64,000 bases of DNA from Reichenbachiella sp. (GTDB lineage: Bacteria; Bacteroidota; Bacteroidia; Cytophagales; Cyclobacteriaceae): contig NZ_JAWPMM010000001.1 of the NCBI RefSeq assembly GCF_033344935.1, positions 3,272,001-3,336,000 on the forward strand. Direction: 5' to 3'. Below the pieces are notes generated by a model, which was not told where the DNA came from, searched no databases, and saw nothing but the letters and a program-made list of their open reading frames with translations. The position numbers were made by a program, and so were the translations under genes. Shown here piece by piece: positions 16,588 to 25,645 of the stretch (the stretch's first letter is position 1; each line of letters begins with the position of its first letter).

Positions 16588-17877
16588 ATGAAATATTTAC
16601 CCATAGGGCAAGACCTTTTTATCACTAACCGTAAGAAGTTCAACGCTAGACTCAAATCCAACTCCGTTGCCATTTTCAATTCAAGTGATATAATGCCTAC
16701 CTCAGCGGATGGCACTATGCCCTTCAAACAAGACGCTAACATATTTTACTTATCTGGGATCGATCAGGAAGAATCTATACTACTATTAGCCCCTGATTTT
16801 CCAGATGAGAGATTTCGTGAAGTACTATTTCTCAGGGAAACAAATGAAGAAATAGCCGTTTGGGAGGGGCATAAATACACCAAAGATGAAGCCACAAACG
16901 CTTCTGGAATAAAGACCGTAAAATGGTTGAACGAATTTGAATCGGTATTGAACACCATATTGGCGGAATCAGAACATATTTACTTAGATTCCAATGAACA
17001 TATTCGGAATGGTAATCAAGTAGAAACGAGAACAGGTCGATTTGTTAAATGGTGTCAGGAAAATTATCCCTTGCATGAGTATCAACGTATTGCACCAATT
17101 ATTTATGATCTCAGATGCGTGAAGGAAAAAAGAGAAATAGAAATGATTCAACACGCCTGCGACATCACTGAAATCGGATTTAGAAGAATCTTAGAATTCA
17201 CAAAGCCAGGGGTATGGGAATACGAATTAGAAGCGGAGTTTTCTTATGAATTTTTACGGAATCGAGCCACCAGATTTGCTTATGACCCAATTATTGCTTC
17301 GGGAGGAAATTCATGCGTACTCCACTATGTAGAGAACAACCAGCAATGTAAAGACGGAGATATCATCTTATTTGACGTAGGTGCTGAGTATGGCAACTAT
17401 AATGCGGATATGACACGAGTAATTCCAGTAAACGGAAAGTTCAGCAAGAGGCAACGACAAGTCTACGATGCTGTACTTAGAGTAAAAAATGAGGCTACCG
17501 AGTTACTGAAATCAGGAAATGCCATTCCTGAATACCATCAAGCGGTTGGTGAAATCATGGAAAGAGAGCTTTTGACCTTGGGACTTATCAGTAAATCTGA
17601 CATTGAAAAACAGGACCCTGATTGGCCGGCTTATAAAAAATATTTCATGCACGGCACTTCGCATCATCTAGGCTTAAACGTTCATGATGTAGCGAGTATT
17701 TATAAGAAATTTGAACCCGGTATGGTTTTCACTGTTGAGCCTGGGATTTACATTCCCGAAGAGAAAATTGGAATCAGATTAGAAGACAATGTAGTAATCA
17801 CAAAAGATGGACACATCAATCTGATGAAGAACATTCCGATTCACGCCGAAGAAATTGAAAGTTTGATGAACGCTTAA
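16588..17877 (+). CDS. Xaa-Pro aminopeptidase (M24B, aminopeptidase P family)
   Basis: A 429-residue protein with an N-terminal creatinase-like domain (about 1-165) and a C-terminal pita-bread metallopeptidase domain. Metal ligands are recognisable in ILFDVGAEYGNYNADMTR (two Asp, near residues 262-275), HGTSHHLGLNVHD (His, near 353), the EPGIYIP Glu near 388 and the final RLEDN Glu near 404. It removes N-terminal residues preceding proline. There is no signal peptide, so it is cytoplasmic. The gene is followed after 13 bases by a RidA-family gene and probably heads that transcript. Confidence 0.93.
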   Translation: MKYLPIGQDLFITNRKKFNARLKSNSVAIFNSSDIMPTSADGTMPFKQDANIFYLSGIDQEESILLLAPDFPDERFREVLFLRETNEEIAVWEGHKYTKDEATNASGIKTVKWLNEFESVLNTILAESEHIYLDSNEHIRNGNQVETRTGRFVKWCQENYPLHEYQRIAPIIYDLRCVKEKREIEMIQHACDITEIGFRRILEFTKPGVWEYELEAEFSYEFLRNRATRFAYDPIIASGGNSCVLHYVENNQQCKDGDIILFDVGAEYGNYNADMTRVIPVNGKFSKRQRQVYDAVLRVKNEATELLKSGNAIPEYHQAVGEIMERELLTLGLISKSDIEKQDPDWPAYKKYFMHGTSHHLGLNVHDVASIYKKFEPGMVFTVEPGIYIPEEKIGIRLEDNVVITKDGHINLMKNIPIHAEEIESLMNA

Positions 17878-17890
17878 AGATGACCACAAA

Positions 17891-18313
17891 ATGAACAACG
17901 AATCCATAAAAAACTCCAACGAAGCACCCGAACCTGTTGGTCTTTACCCTCATGCGAGAAAAGTAGGCAACCTACTATTTCTCTCTGGAGTAGGGCCAAG
18001 AGAAAAAGGAACCAAAATTATTCCTGGTGTTGAACTCAATGAAAAAGGAGAAATTGAATCTTATGATATCGCCGCGCAATGCCATTCGGTTTTTAAAAAT
18101 ATCAGATTGATTCTTGAAGCATCTGGTTCGTCTTGGGATAAGCTCGTCGATGTGACTGTTTTTCTCACCAACATGAAAGACGATTTTAAAACCTATAATG
18201 AAATCTATGCTGACTATTTTAAAGACAATCAGCCTTGCCGGACAACGGTTGAAATCAACTGTTTACCTACACCAATTGCGATTGAATTGAAATGTGTAGC
18301 TACCATAGACTAA
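17891..18313 (+). CDS. RidA/YjgF family protein, 2-aminomuconate deaminase-like
   Basis: A 140-residue RidA-fold protein. Its segments (VGLYPHARKVGNLLFLSGVGPR, split here by position 17-38; QPCRTTVEINCLPTP near 116-130, with the conserved Arg) resemble the subgroup annotated as 2-aminomuconate deaminase in the kynurenine pathway. No other kynurenine genes are nearby, so a general enamine/imine deaminase role is also possible. It lies 13 bases downstream of the aminopeptidase gene. Confidence 0.85.
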   Translation: MNNESIKNSNEAPEPVGLYPHARKVGNLLFLSGVGPREKGTKIIPGVELNEKGEIESYDIAAQCHSVFKNIRLILEASGSSWDKLVDVTVFLTNMKDDFKTYNEIYADYFKDNQPCRTTVEINCLPTPIAIELKCVATID

Positions 18314-18387
18314 CCGTTATCTATTGTCTCAAATGAAATTTCGATGTATATTCGGAATTCCTTTTACAACCAAACAATTAAACTATT

Positions 18388-18969
18388 ATGACATTTACTG
18401 TTAAACATCAGGAGACCTACTCCAGGGGCGAATTGCTCTTAAGGTCCTTTTTTGGATACTTCTACATTGTACTTCCCCATGCCTTTTTATTAATGTTCTT
18501 AGGACTTTGGGGTTCTATTCTCTCGTTTATCTCCTGGCTCATCATCATGTTCACTGGCAGCTATCCGGAAAACTTTTTCGAATATCAAGTGAAGCTAATG
18601 AAATGGTCTACCAGAGTAAATCTTCGAATTTACAATTTGGCAGACGGATACCCTGCTTTTGGATTGGAAAGTGAAGATCCTGCATTCAGCCTTGATGTTC
18701 CTTACCCGGAAAATCTCAGTAGAGCTACTCAGCTATTGAAGTTACTCTTTGGAGCCATCTACGTGATTATTCCACATGGCTTTCTGCTTTTGTTTAGAGG
18801 CATTGCTACTATGTTTCTTTGGATGCTAGGCTGGTGGGTCGTGTTGTTCACTGGTAAGTTTCCTGAATCTTGGCACGAGTTTATCGTAGGCACCATGCGG
18901 TGGGGGCTAAGAGTACAGCTCTACATGGGATATATGACGGATGACTACCCTCCTTTCTCAGGCAAATAA
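18388..18969 (+). CDS. Membrane protein with two DUF4389-like halves
   Basis: A 193-residue membrane protein made of two similar halves (about residues 10-90 and 105-190). Each half has a hydrophobic hairpin around an IVLPHAFLL or VIIPHGFLL core, a W.I/V.FTG.(Y/F)PE motif and an amphipathic MKW..R..L / MRWGLRVQLY segment ending in DGYPAF or DDYPPF. This is the DUF4389 architecture; function is unknown. It is followed by a DUF4870-like gene and an M48 protease on the same strand and may belong to the same envelope-related transcript. Confidence 0.85.
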   Translation: MTFTVKHQETYSRGELLLRSFFGYFYIVLPHAFLLMFLGLWGSILSFISWLIIMFTGSYPENFFEYQVKLMKWSTRVNLRIYNLADGYPAFGLESEDPAFSLDVPYPENLSRATQLLKLLFGAIYVIIPHGFLLLFRGIATMFLWMLGWWVVLFTGKFPESWHEFIVGTMRWGLRVQLYMGYMTDDYPPFSGK

Positions 18970-19043
18970 TATTCAACCATATCACGATGAGAGTCCCAAG
19001 ATATAATCTTTTGACTCTCATTTTTCCAACCACTTGAATCACT

Positions 19044-19535
19044 ATGGAATACTACGATCTCGAACAACCTGACGAACTCAGCAAAAAGGAAAAGGAAGAC
19101 GCCATGGGTGCCTACCTTATGATGTTTGCTGCTATTGGTGCTGGTTTACCTTTGCCCATCATCAATTTGATCGCGTCAGTGATTTACTATTTTGTTCAGA
19201 AAAAGAATACAAGGTTCGTGAAGTTTCATAGTCTGCAGTCCCTTTGGAGTCAGATTCCTACTACGCTGATCAATGCAGGTGCGATGTATTGGACCTTGCA
19301 GATTTTTCTTTTCGACAACCTGGAAGTATCGGATATGTACTACGGCTATCTCGTCATGTTAGTCATTTTGAATTTGGCTTATTTCGCCTTTAGCATTGTA
19401 GGGGCTGTAAAAGCCAGAAATGGAAAAATGTACTACTTCCTATTTTTTGGTAAAATATGTTACCACCAAGTGTATCAAATTAGAGATGAAACGGATAACG
19501 GTTCTGAAAATGTAAACCTTCCACCTAAACTATGA
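19044..19535 (+). CDS. DUF4870-like membrane protein
   Basis: A 163-residue protein with an acidic N-terminus and about four hydrophobic segments (about 24-50, 68-90, 98-125, with a weaker one near 130-140). The motif KKNTRFVKFHSLQSL near residues 53-67 is the DUF4870/Tic20-like signature (charged loop then HALQS-type motif). The family is widespread and unassigned. It overlaps the following M48 peptidase gene by four bases (ATGA), so the two are coupled; a shared envelope function is inferred. Confidence 0.8.
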   Translation: MEYYDLEQPDELSKKEKEDAMGAYLMMFAAIGAGLPLPIINLIASVIYYFVQKKNTRFVKFHSLQSLWSQIPTTLINAGAMYWTLQIFLFDNLEVSDMYYGYLVMLVILNLAYFAFSIVGAVKARNGKMYYFLFFGKICYHQVYQIRDETDNGSENVNLPPKL

Positions 19536-20323
19536 AATGGGGTGCACTTAAAGAGCTAGGGATACTTATCATCATCTTTGGCGCCGTTTGGGCTGGTTTT
19601 TCATATTACAATTATGATGAAATTGAAAACCCATTTACCATCTCACTCGAAAAGGAAGCTGAGTTATCCGACTTTATGAACAAACATTTAATGTCTGATT
19701 TTAAGATTATCCAAAATCAAGCATTAGATTCTTCTATTCAAATTATTACGGACAGGTTATTGTCCAATCTGGATTCAGCACAATATGAATACAAATTCCA
19801 TATCATTGACGAGTCTGAAACCAATGCTTTCACTACGCTGGATGGCAATATTTACATCTTTAGTGGACTCATCAAAGAAGTGTCTTCGGCTGAAGAACTA
19901 GCCCTTATCCTGGCACATGAAATTGGTCATGCAGAAAACAAACATGTTGTTGATAAACTTATTAAGACTATTGGTATAGAAGCTTTGTTTAGCATCATGA
20001 CCGGAGGAGATCCCGTATTAATTTCAGAAATAAGCAAACTGACGCTATCGACTTCATTCGACAGACTCAATGAAGAAGAAGCTGACGACTTTGCTCTTTC
20101 TTTGGCTTATGAAAGCCAAATCAACCCCAGAAGATTAGCCCAGTTTTTCCTAAAAATGAAGGCTAAGGATCAATCCGTACTTCAGGAAAAGTTGGAATTT
20201 ATAAGTACTCACCCCATGAGCAGCGATAGAATAAAAAAGTCATCGGACTATACATTGCCCGATGACTTTAAAGAGATTGCTATTCCCTTAGATTGGGAAA
20301 TAGTAAAAAGTTATCTCAATTAG
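19532..20323 (+). CDS. M48 family zinc metalloprotease
   Basis: A 263-residue membrane-anchored peptidase with an N-terminal hydrophobic anchor (residues about 7-27). The HEIGH zinc motif is near residues 129-133 within LALILAHEIGHAENKH, and the third ligand lies in EEEADDFAL near 184-192. STHPMSSDRI near the C-terminus is also typical of M48C/BepA-like proteases that act in the periplasm on misassembled outer-membrane proteins. It is coupled to the DUF4870 gene and converges on fabD with a four-base overlap. Confidence 0.92.
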   Translation: MKWGALKELGILIIIFGAVWAGFSYYNYDEIENPFTISLEKEAELSDFMNKHLMSDFKIIQNQALDSSIQIITDRLLSNLDSAQYEYKFHIIDESETNAFTTLDGNIYIFSGLIKEVSSAEELALILAHEIGHAENKHVVDKLIKTIGIEALFSIMTGGDPVLISEISKLTLSTSFDRLNEEEADDFALSLAYESQINPRRLAQFFLKMKAKDQSVLQEKLEFISTHPMSSDRIKKSSDYTLPDDFKEIAIPLDWEIVKSYLN

Positions 20324-21192
20324 ATTCCGCTCACCTCAGCTTCTCTATGAATTTTTTTAACCAAACCTTGTAACACTTTACCTGGTCCGCATTCTACAAA
20401 TTCAGTTGCGCCTTCAGCCACCATCTGCTGTACAGACTGTGTCCATCGAACAGGTGCCGTAAGCTGCGCAATCAAATTAGCTTTGATTTCTTCTACACTC
20501 GAATGAGCCTTTGCGTCTACATTCTGATAGACTGGACAAATAGGTTCAGAGAAAGTAGTCGCCTCAATAGCAGCTGCCAATTGTTCTCTGGCAGGCTCCA
20601 TCAATGGCGAATGAAAAGCTCCTCCTACTGGAAGTGGCAACGCTCTTTTTGCTCCAGCTTCTTTCATTTTTTCACAAGCCAATTCGATTCCAGCATTAGA
20701 ACCCGAAATAACCAATTGACCTGGGCAGTTGTAATTGGCTGCCACCACTACATCATCAATTCCAGCACAAATTTCTTCTACTTTCTCATCTTCCAACCCT
20801 AGGATGGCTGCCATAGTAGATGGGTTCAACTCACAAGCTTTTTGCATGGCCTGAGCACGCTGCGAAACCAACTTCAGCCCGTCTTCGAAAGTCAAAGTAC
20901 GATTAGCTACAAGCGCCGAAAATTCACCCAAAGAATGTCCCGCTACCATATCTGGCTTAAAATCATCATTGATTAAAGCAGACACCACAGAATGAATAAA
21001 AACTGCAGGTTGAGTCACTTTTGTCTCTTTCAACTCATCAGCTGTACCTTCAAACATGATTTTAGTAATATCAAATCCTAAAATTTGATTGGCACTATCA
21101 AAAAGTGTCTTGGCCTTGCTAGAATTCTCATATAGATCTTTGCCCATGCCTGTAAACTGAGCTCCCTGTCCTGGGAATACATATGCTTTCAT
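20320..21192 (-). CDS. fabD: Malonyl-CoA:acyl-carrier-protein transacylase
   Basis: A 290-residue enzyme that loads malonyl groups onto ACP for fatty acid synthesis. PGQGAQFTGMG is at residues 7-17. The nucleophile Ser87 is in GHSLGE, followed by LVSQRAQAMQ with the carboxylate-binding Arg, and the catalytic His is in GGAFHSPLM near 194. The length and order of motifs are standard. It stands alone, without other fab genes next to it, and converges on the M48 gene. Confidence 0.96.
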   Translation of the reverse strand: MKAYVFPGQGAQFTGMGKDLYENSSKAKTLFDSANQILGFDITKIMFEGTADELKETKVTQPAVFIHSVVSALINDDFKPDMVAGHSLGEFSALVANRTLTFEDGLKLVSQRAQAMQKACELNPSTMAAILGLEDEKVEEICAGIDDVVVAANYNCPGQLVISGSNAGIELACEKMKEAGAKRALPLPVGGAFHSPLMEPAREQLAAAIEATTFSEPICPVYQNVDAKAHSSVEEIKANLIAQLTAPVRWTQSVQQMVAEGATEFVECGPGKVLQGLVKKIHREAEVSGI

Positions 21193-21302
21193 CAGGTATT
21201 TATTTAGTAGTTAGTAGAATTTACAAACTGATCACAAAATGCAATCGCTGTACTTTCAAATCGTCTTTGATTAAAATTTTCGCAAACTTAAACCAAAAGA
21301 AA

Positions 21303-21716
21303 TCATTCTAAAAACCGATCTCTGGTAGCTGGAGTTGGAAGTATGCAGGCATCAGCCTGGCCCATAAGTTTGTAACGGTGCTTAGCAATGAGCTTGTAAA
21401 AAAAGTTTGTAAAAGAGATCGGCAACACACTCAAAAATGACAACCATCGCCATGGCGCTTTTAGAAATTGAGCAATTTTAAAAGCCGCTTGTGCATGAGA
21501 AGACATTTGTCCTTTTGACATAAACAGGAGACTATCCGTATAATCAAGTGGTAAATTATAATCCTTTAATATAGACTGTCCAAGCTCCGACTGTAAAGGC
21601 GTGAAGGTTAATTTGGCATTTCGCTCATGAGAAAGAATAAAATTGATCGAACGATTACAAAACCTACAAACACCATCATAGAGTATCAAATAATCTATTT
21701 TACGATTTGTACCCAT
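21303..21716 (-). CDS. DCC-family thiol-disulfide oxidoreductase-like protein (DUF393)
   Basis: A 137-residue protein whose YDGVCRFCN motif at residues 13-21 contains the CxxC and the Asp-x-x-Cys-x-x-Cys pattern that names the DCC family. FTPLQSELGQSIL follows as in relatives. A thioredoxin-like fold is expected; the substrate is unknown. Its start overlaps the 3' end of the upstream T9SS cargo gene by 22 bases, so translation is probably coupled. No later in-frame ATG would retain the CxxC motif. Confidence 0.88.
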   Translation of the reverse strand: MGTNRKIDYLILYDGVCRFCNRSINFILSHERNAKLTFTPLQSELGQSILKDYNLPLDYTDSLLFMSKGQMSSHAQAAFKIAQFLKAPWRWLSFLSVLPISFTNFFYKLIAKHRYKLMGQADACILPTPATRDRFLE

Positions 21717-24610
21717 CCCTTGATTGTTTGCTTGCTCTCCTCTTCATTCAGCACATCAAAAGTAACATCGGCACCGTAATAGTATACCCCAGCAGGAAGC
21801 TCTTTGCCGCCATCTGTGGTTCCATCCCAGTTGATCAAGATACTATTCACACTTTGCCCTTCGCCGCCAGATCTAGCCGAATTGAAGTCAAAGAGCACCC
21901 CTCCTGATCGATCAAAAACTTTAAATTCAACTCTTCTTACGAATCGAGGACACAACGAATAATCAAAATTCTCGATGTTGTTATTCAAATCCGTGTAGGG
22001 TGTAAATGTTTCGTTGGTAGATTGCGAATCTTTATCCGGAGAAAAGGCATTAGGCAATACATAATTAGGGCAATTATCCGCACATAAGGTCTGCTCCACA
22101 TCCCATTCTCCCTCATTCCCTGCCTTATCCACAGCAGTAATTCTATAGCAGCCTTTGTAAGACCCCAAACCTTCATGAGTGAATGACGTGCCCTGCACCT
22201 CAGCTACATAATCTGTTCCTTTCTCACCGAAGCCCTCCTCCGAACCGTCAATAGAAAAATAAATTCGATAAGCCTTCACATCTGGATCACAATCGCCAAA
22301 ATCATAGGTCCAGCTCAAGTCTCTAGTGAAATTAGAAAATGAACAGGGCTGACTAGCTAGAAAAGTAGTACAATCAAAAGTCTCGTCAAAAGTCAATACT
22401 GGCGTACAATTAGGAGGAATTCCATCATCCAACTGAGCTGAATTTATCTGCGCCTTATTTACTATAGGATCCTCAATGGCAGCATTGCCATAGCTTCCCC
22501 TGGTCTCAACATAATAGTAATATTCAAGATCAGAATTTAGTGGATTATCATCCGCATCATAAACATCTTCAAAATATAATCCAGTTATTGAAGCATCTAC
22601 ACTGGTTAAGGAGTCAAAATCTGACGGCTGCAAGTCATCTGCTGCAACAAAACCATCGCCTTCATATCTATAAATCGTATGATAATATTTTTCTGCAGGA
22701 TCTCCTGCTTCCGGTTGTACAATATTGGACCACGGTGTAAGCGATTCCCAATTGAGAATAATAGCCTCGGTCGTCGAGCTCGTTTCGAGCCAAACTGAAG
22801 ATGCTGGTGCGGATGCGTCCGTGGTATCAGTTTGATCAATCAACATCATGTTAATCACATAATGAAAGGAATTGCTTTTTGTATCTATTCCTGTGTCTGT
22901 GTATGACAAGAAATCCGTTCCGTTATATTGAATTTTCGATTGCAATATTTGTGGATTGTTAGTTCCTCCCTGGCCTGGCAATCGTACTATTTCATATTCA
23001 TAATCATCTAAATCAAGGTCAATTGGCAACTGCCACCTTACAAAAATTTGCCCAGTAGTTTCATCTGTTTCCTCCACATCCACTTCCAAAATGATTGGAG
23101 CAGTTAAACCCATTTCGACACAAACTTCAGTCGAGGCATAGCTTTCCCCTCCGGCAGGCTCTGGGAATATCGCGACTATACGGTAACAATAATTCGCTCC
23201 TGGAGCTAACTTAGCTCCATCATTATCATCGAGATAGGTGGTAACATTTACTCCTACTGTATCAATCAGCTGATAACCCGCCGACTCTGGCAACCCTACA
23301 TTACAATCTTCAGCTACAAACTCATAAGAGTCAACCCTTCTCCATATTTGAATACGGCTTGCTCCCAAACAGCCAGCGTACGAATCCCAGGTTAACTCAA
23401 CCGACCGTTGAGGTTCAGATGAAGCTGACAAACCTGTAGGAGCCGGAGCCACCACAGTTATATTCCAGGTCTTAAAATCAACAAGCTTTGGTCCCAGTTC
23501 AGGATTATCAGTAGCTTTTAATTGTACTTCATAGGGTCTTCTTCTCACCAATTCACAAGAAGTCTCCCAACTGAAAGCTACACTAGCCGGAGAGTTTTGG
23601 TAAGTATCATCTGGAACAAGCACCGCACTATTATCCGCCAATTCGAACGGTCCTCCAAATGCCTCTATTTTGACTTGATGACCATCGGGGTCAGTAGCAG
23701 TTATCGTTTCATTCACAGTATTTCCCGCTTCTACACAAACATCTGGTGGGGGCAAAATTTCTGGTCTTTCATTGTCCGTGTCTTCTATTATCACTTGCAT
23801 ATCCCTGACCAAAGAGCCCAACAAGAACCACTCACCTTCTATCTTTCGCCATTCGTCTACAATGAAAGCAATATTATATTCTCCGGGAGCACCAGGTGCA
23901 TCCCATAAAACATTTCCTGAAATCGCATCAATCTCAAAGGTTGGAATATCGTTTTGGTCTTCATTTCCATTCAGGTAGTCAGAGTAAAACTCAGGATCAG
24001 CAGGTGATAGGTAGTTATTTACAACTCTATCCAGTGCTTGTTTTGGTTCGGTAATTCTGTAGGATAAACTATCCCCATCGCTATCAAATGCCCCTGGGTT
24101 ATGAAGAAATGCCGCACCAACTGCCCCTTTATCTATTGGTGGCACTAAAAATACCGGTGTATTATTAAGGCCAACAAATGGGTCTATTAGAATGGTTGTT
24201 TCAATGTAAAAAGGGGTATCAACAGAATTAGACATGTTCTGAATACCTGCGTTTCTGTTTCGTTCATTATATCTAACAGTATATTTACCTGGAGCAGAAA
24301 ATGTGTGCGTAATTTCGAAAAAATTGTAAGCCACTTCATCTTCCAACGGTGTAGTTCCACTATTTTCTGCATTTTCGGATAAGTTCAATACAGTCCCATC
24401 TCCAAAGTCAATTTCGCCACCCCCAAAAACAACAGAAGAACCGGTATCCGTATAACCAACTACGGTAAACCTATAAGTTAGACTTGAATTTGATGTTCTG
24501 ACAGCTACGATTTCACCTGCCCTAATATGAGTAGCTAACGCCTCCTCAATGCAGAATAACAACGACAAGAATAGTATGCCTAATAATCTAAGTCCCGTTT
24601 GATATGTCAT
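21695..24610 (-). CDS. Large secreted protein with fibronectin-III-like modules and gliding-motility (T9SS type B) sorting domain
   Basis: A 971-residue protein with an N-terminal signal peptide (about 1-27, ending EEALATH). The following region includes PKD-like and cadherin-like beta modules (about 28-390), several fibronectin type III-like modules (about 390-850) and a C-terminal CHU_C/gliding-associated domain. That domain starts at NYVLPNAFSPD and ends with PAGVYYYGADV and GWVQIVK. This signal sends proteins through the type IX secretion system to the cell surface. The protein has many Asp/Asn-Gly turns typical of calcium-binding adhesins. It may act in adhesion or gliding; no enzyme domain is visible. 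Confidence 0.88.
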   Translation of the reverse strand: MTYQTGLRLLGILFLSLLFCIEEALATHIRAGEIVAVRTSNSSLTYRFTVVGYTDTGSSVVFGGGEIDFGDGTVLNLSENAENSGTTPLEDEVAYNFFEITHTFSAPGKYTVRYNERNRNAGIQNMSNSVDTPFYIETTILIDPFVGLNNTPVFLVPPIDKGAVGAAFLHNPGAFDSDGDSLSYRITEPKQALDRVVNNYLSPADPEFYSDYLNGNEDQNDIPTFEIDAISGNVLWDAPGAPGEYNIAFIVDEWRKIEGEWFLLGSLVRDMQVIIEDTDNERPEILPPPDVCVEAGNTVNETITATDPDGHQVKIEAFGGPFELADNSAVLVPDDTYQNSPASVAFSWETSCELVRRRPYEVQLKATDNPELGPKLVDFKTWNITVVAPAPTGLSASSEPQRSVELTWDSYAGCLGASRIQIWRRVDSYEFVAEDCNVGLPESAGYQLIDTVGVNVTTYLDDNDGAKLAPGANYCYRIVAIFPEPAGGESYASTEVCVEMGLTAPIILEVDVEETDETTGQIFVRWQLPIDLDLDDYEYEIVRLPGQGGTNNPQILQSKIQYNGTDFLSYTDTGIDTKSNSFHYVINMMLIDQTDTTDASAPASSVWLETSSTTEAIILNWESLTPWSNIVQPEAGDPAEKYYHTIYRYEGDGFVAADDLQPSDFDSLTSVDASITGLYFEDVYDADDNPLNSDLEYYYYVETRGSYGNAAIEDPIVNKAQINSAQLDDGIPPNCTPVLTFDETFDCTTFLASQPCSFSNFTRDLSWTYDFGDCDPDVKAYRIYFSIDGSEEGFGEKGTDYVAEVQGTSFTHEGLGSYKGCYRITAVDKAGNEGEWDVEQTLCADNCPNYVLPNAFSPDKDSQSTNETFTPYTDLNNNIENFDYSLCPRFVRRVEFKVFDRSGGVLFDFNSARSGGEGQSVNSILINWDGTTDGGKELPAGVYYYGADVTFDVLNEEESKQTIKGWVQIVK

Positions 24611-24858
24611 TAAAAACTAAGGTTTGATATTCACATTCAATGTTGAAACAATTCTTTCTACTCATTCCCTATGCTTTTTGTTCCAGATAAAAATGAAACG
24701 AAAGATTCTTTGGCATTAAATATATAAGATTAACGTCATTGTTCAGATAAATCATGTAGCAATCTCAAAATAATTTACCTTCAAAATTTTCAATTCTTCA
24801 ATTATTTAAACTCTAATTTATAATTAGTCTAAATACCAAAACTCAATATCGCATATCA
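24611..24858. other. Intergenic spacer between the T9SS cargo and sdhC
   Basis: This AT-rich divergent spacer holds no open frame that looks coding and no RNA gene I can recognise. It should carry the minus-strand promoter of the T9SS cargo gene, which I could not place with confidence. The sdh promoter lies at its right edge. Confidence 0.5.
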
Positions 24859-24889
24859 TTGGTTGCTACGCCCCTCAACTATATATTTG
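24859..24889 (+). promoter_or_regulatory. Candidate sdhCAB promoter (TTG -33, TATATTTG -7)
   Basis: TATATTTG at 24882-24889 matches the Bacteroidota -7 consensus TAnnTTTG exactly. TTG at 24859-24861 sits 20 bases upstream, the expected -33 spacing. The sdhC ATG follows 38 bases downstream. The -7 element is enclosed by an inverted repeat GCCCC (24870-24874) / GGGGC (24889-24893), which could serve an operator or simply a hairpin. Confidence 0.6.
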
Positions 24890-24927
24890 GGGCATCATTT
24901 AGCATCTAAATTTTCAACAATCGTAGT

Positions 24928-25614
24928 ATGAGTTGGTTCACACAAACACTTTCAGGCAGCGTCGGCAAAAAACTGTTGATGGCATTGACTGGACTATTCC
25001 TAATTTTGTTTTTAGTCATTCACTTGGCTGGAAATCTTCAGCTACTTTTTAATGATGGAGGTAAGGCATTTAATCTCTATGCGACTAACATGGCCAACAA
25101 CCCATTAATTAAAGTAGTCTCTTATGGCAATTTCTTTTTCATATTGGTACATGTCATAGACGGTATCATTTTAACAATGAAAAACAAGGCAGCCAGAAAC
25201 ATTCGATACAAAGTAGCTATTAAGGATTCAAAAAGCAGCTGGGCCTCTAAGAATATGGCGCTTCTAGGAATTATTACTTTAATTTTTCTTATTGCACATT
25301 TGAAAGGTTTTTGGTATGAATTCAAATTTGGAGCTATTCCATTCGCCACTTATGATGGTGTAGAATACAAAGATGTTTTTCAGATTGTTCAGGCTTTGTT
25401 CTCTGATCCTATTTATGCTGGTTTTTATGTCATATGCATGATATTCCTAGCGCTTCATTTATCACATGGTTTTTCAAGTGCATTTCAGTCCATGGGACTT
25501 AATCATAAAAAATACACCCCATTTATTTCTAAACTTGGTTTAGTGTATTCTATCCTAATTCCGCTAGGTTTTGCCAGTATTCCAATTTGCATGTTACTCG
25601 GAATTAAATTTTAA
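24928..25614 (+). CDS. sdhC: Succinate dehydrogenase/fumarate reductase cytochrome b subunit
   Basis: A 228-residue membrane anchor of complex II with about five transmembrane helices (near residues 15-38, 60-82, 105-128, 155-182, 195-222). Candidate haem-ligating histidines lie in VIHLAGNLQ, LVHVIDG, IAHLKGFW and ALHLSHGF. The single large cytochrome b with no separate SdhD fits the diheme type B complex that uses menaquinone, as expected for Bacteroidota. It is first in sdhCAB, with sdhA starting 31 bases later. Confidence 0.94.
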   Translation: MSWFTQTLSGSVGKKLLMALTGLFLILFLVIHLAGNLQLLFNDGGKAFNLYATNMANNPLIKVVSYGNFFFILVHVIDGIILTMKNKAARNIRYKVAIKDSKSSWASKNMALLGIITLIFLIAHLKGFWYEFKFGAIPFATYDGVEYKDVFQIVQALFSDPIYAGFYVICMIFLALHLSHGFSSAFQSMGLNHKKYTPFISKLGLVYSILIPLGFASIPICMLLGIKF

Positions 25615-25645
25615 TCAATTTAGAAAAATTAAGACCTAATATATA

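Noticed and set aside
20503-20802. Open frame on the plus strand within fabD, and similar long antisense frames inside dnaE, sdhA and mutB
   Set aside because: They are shadows of well-conserved genes on the other strand, with no family similarity or suitable starts.
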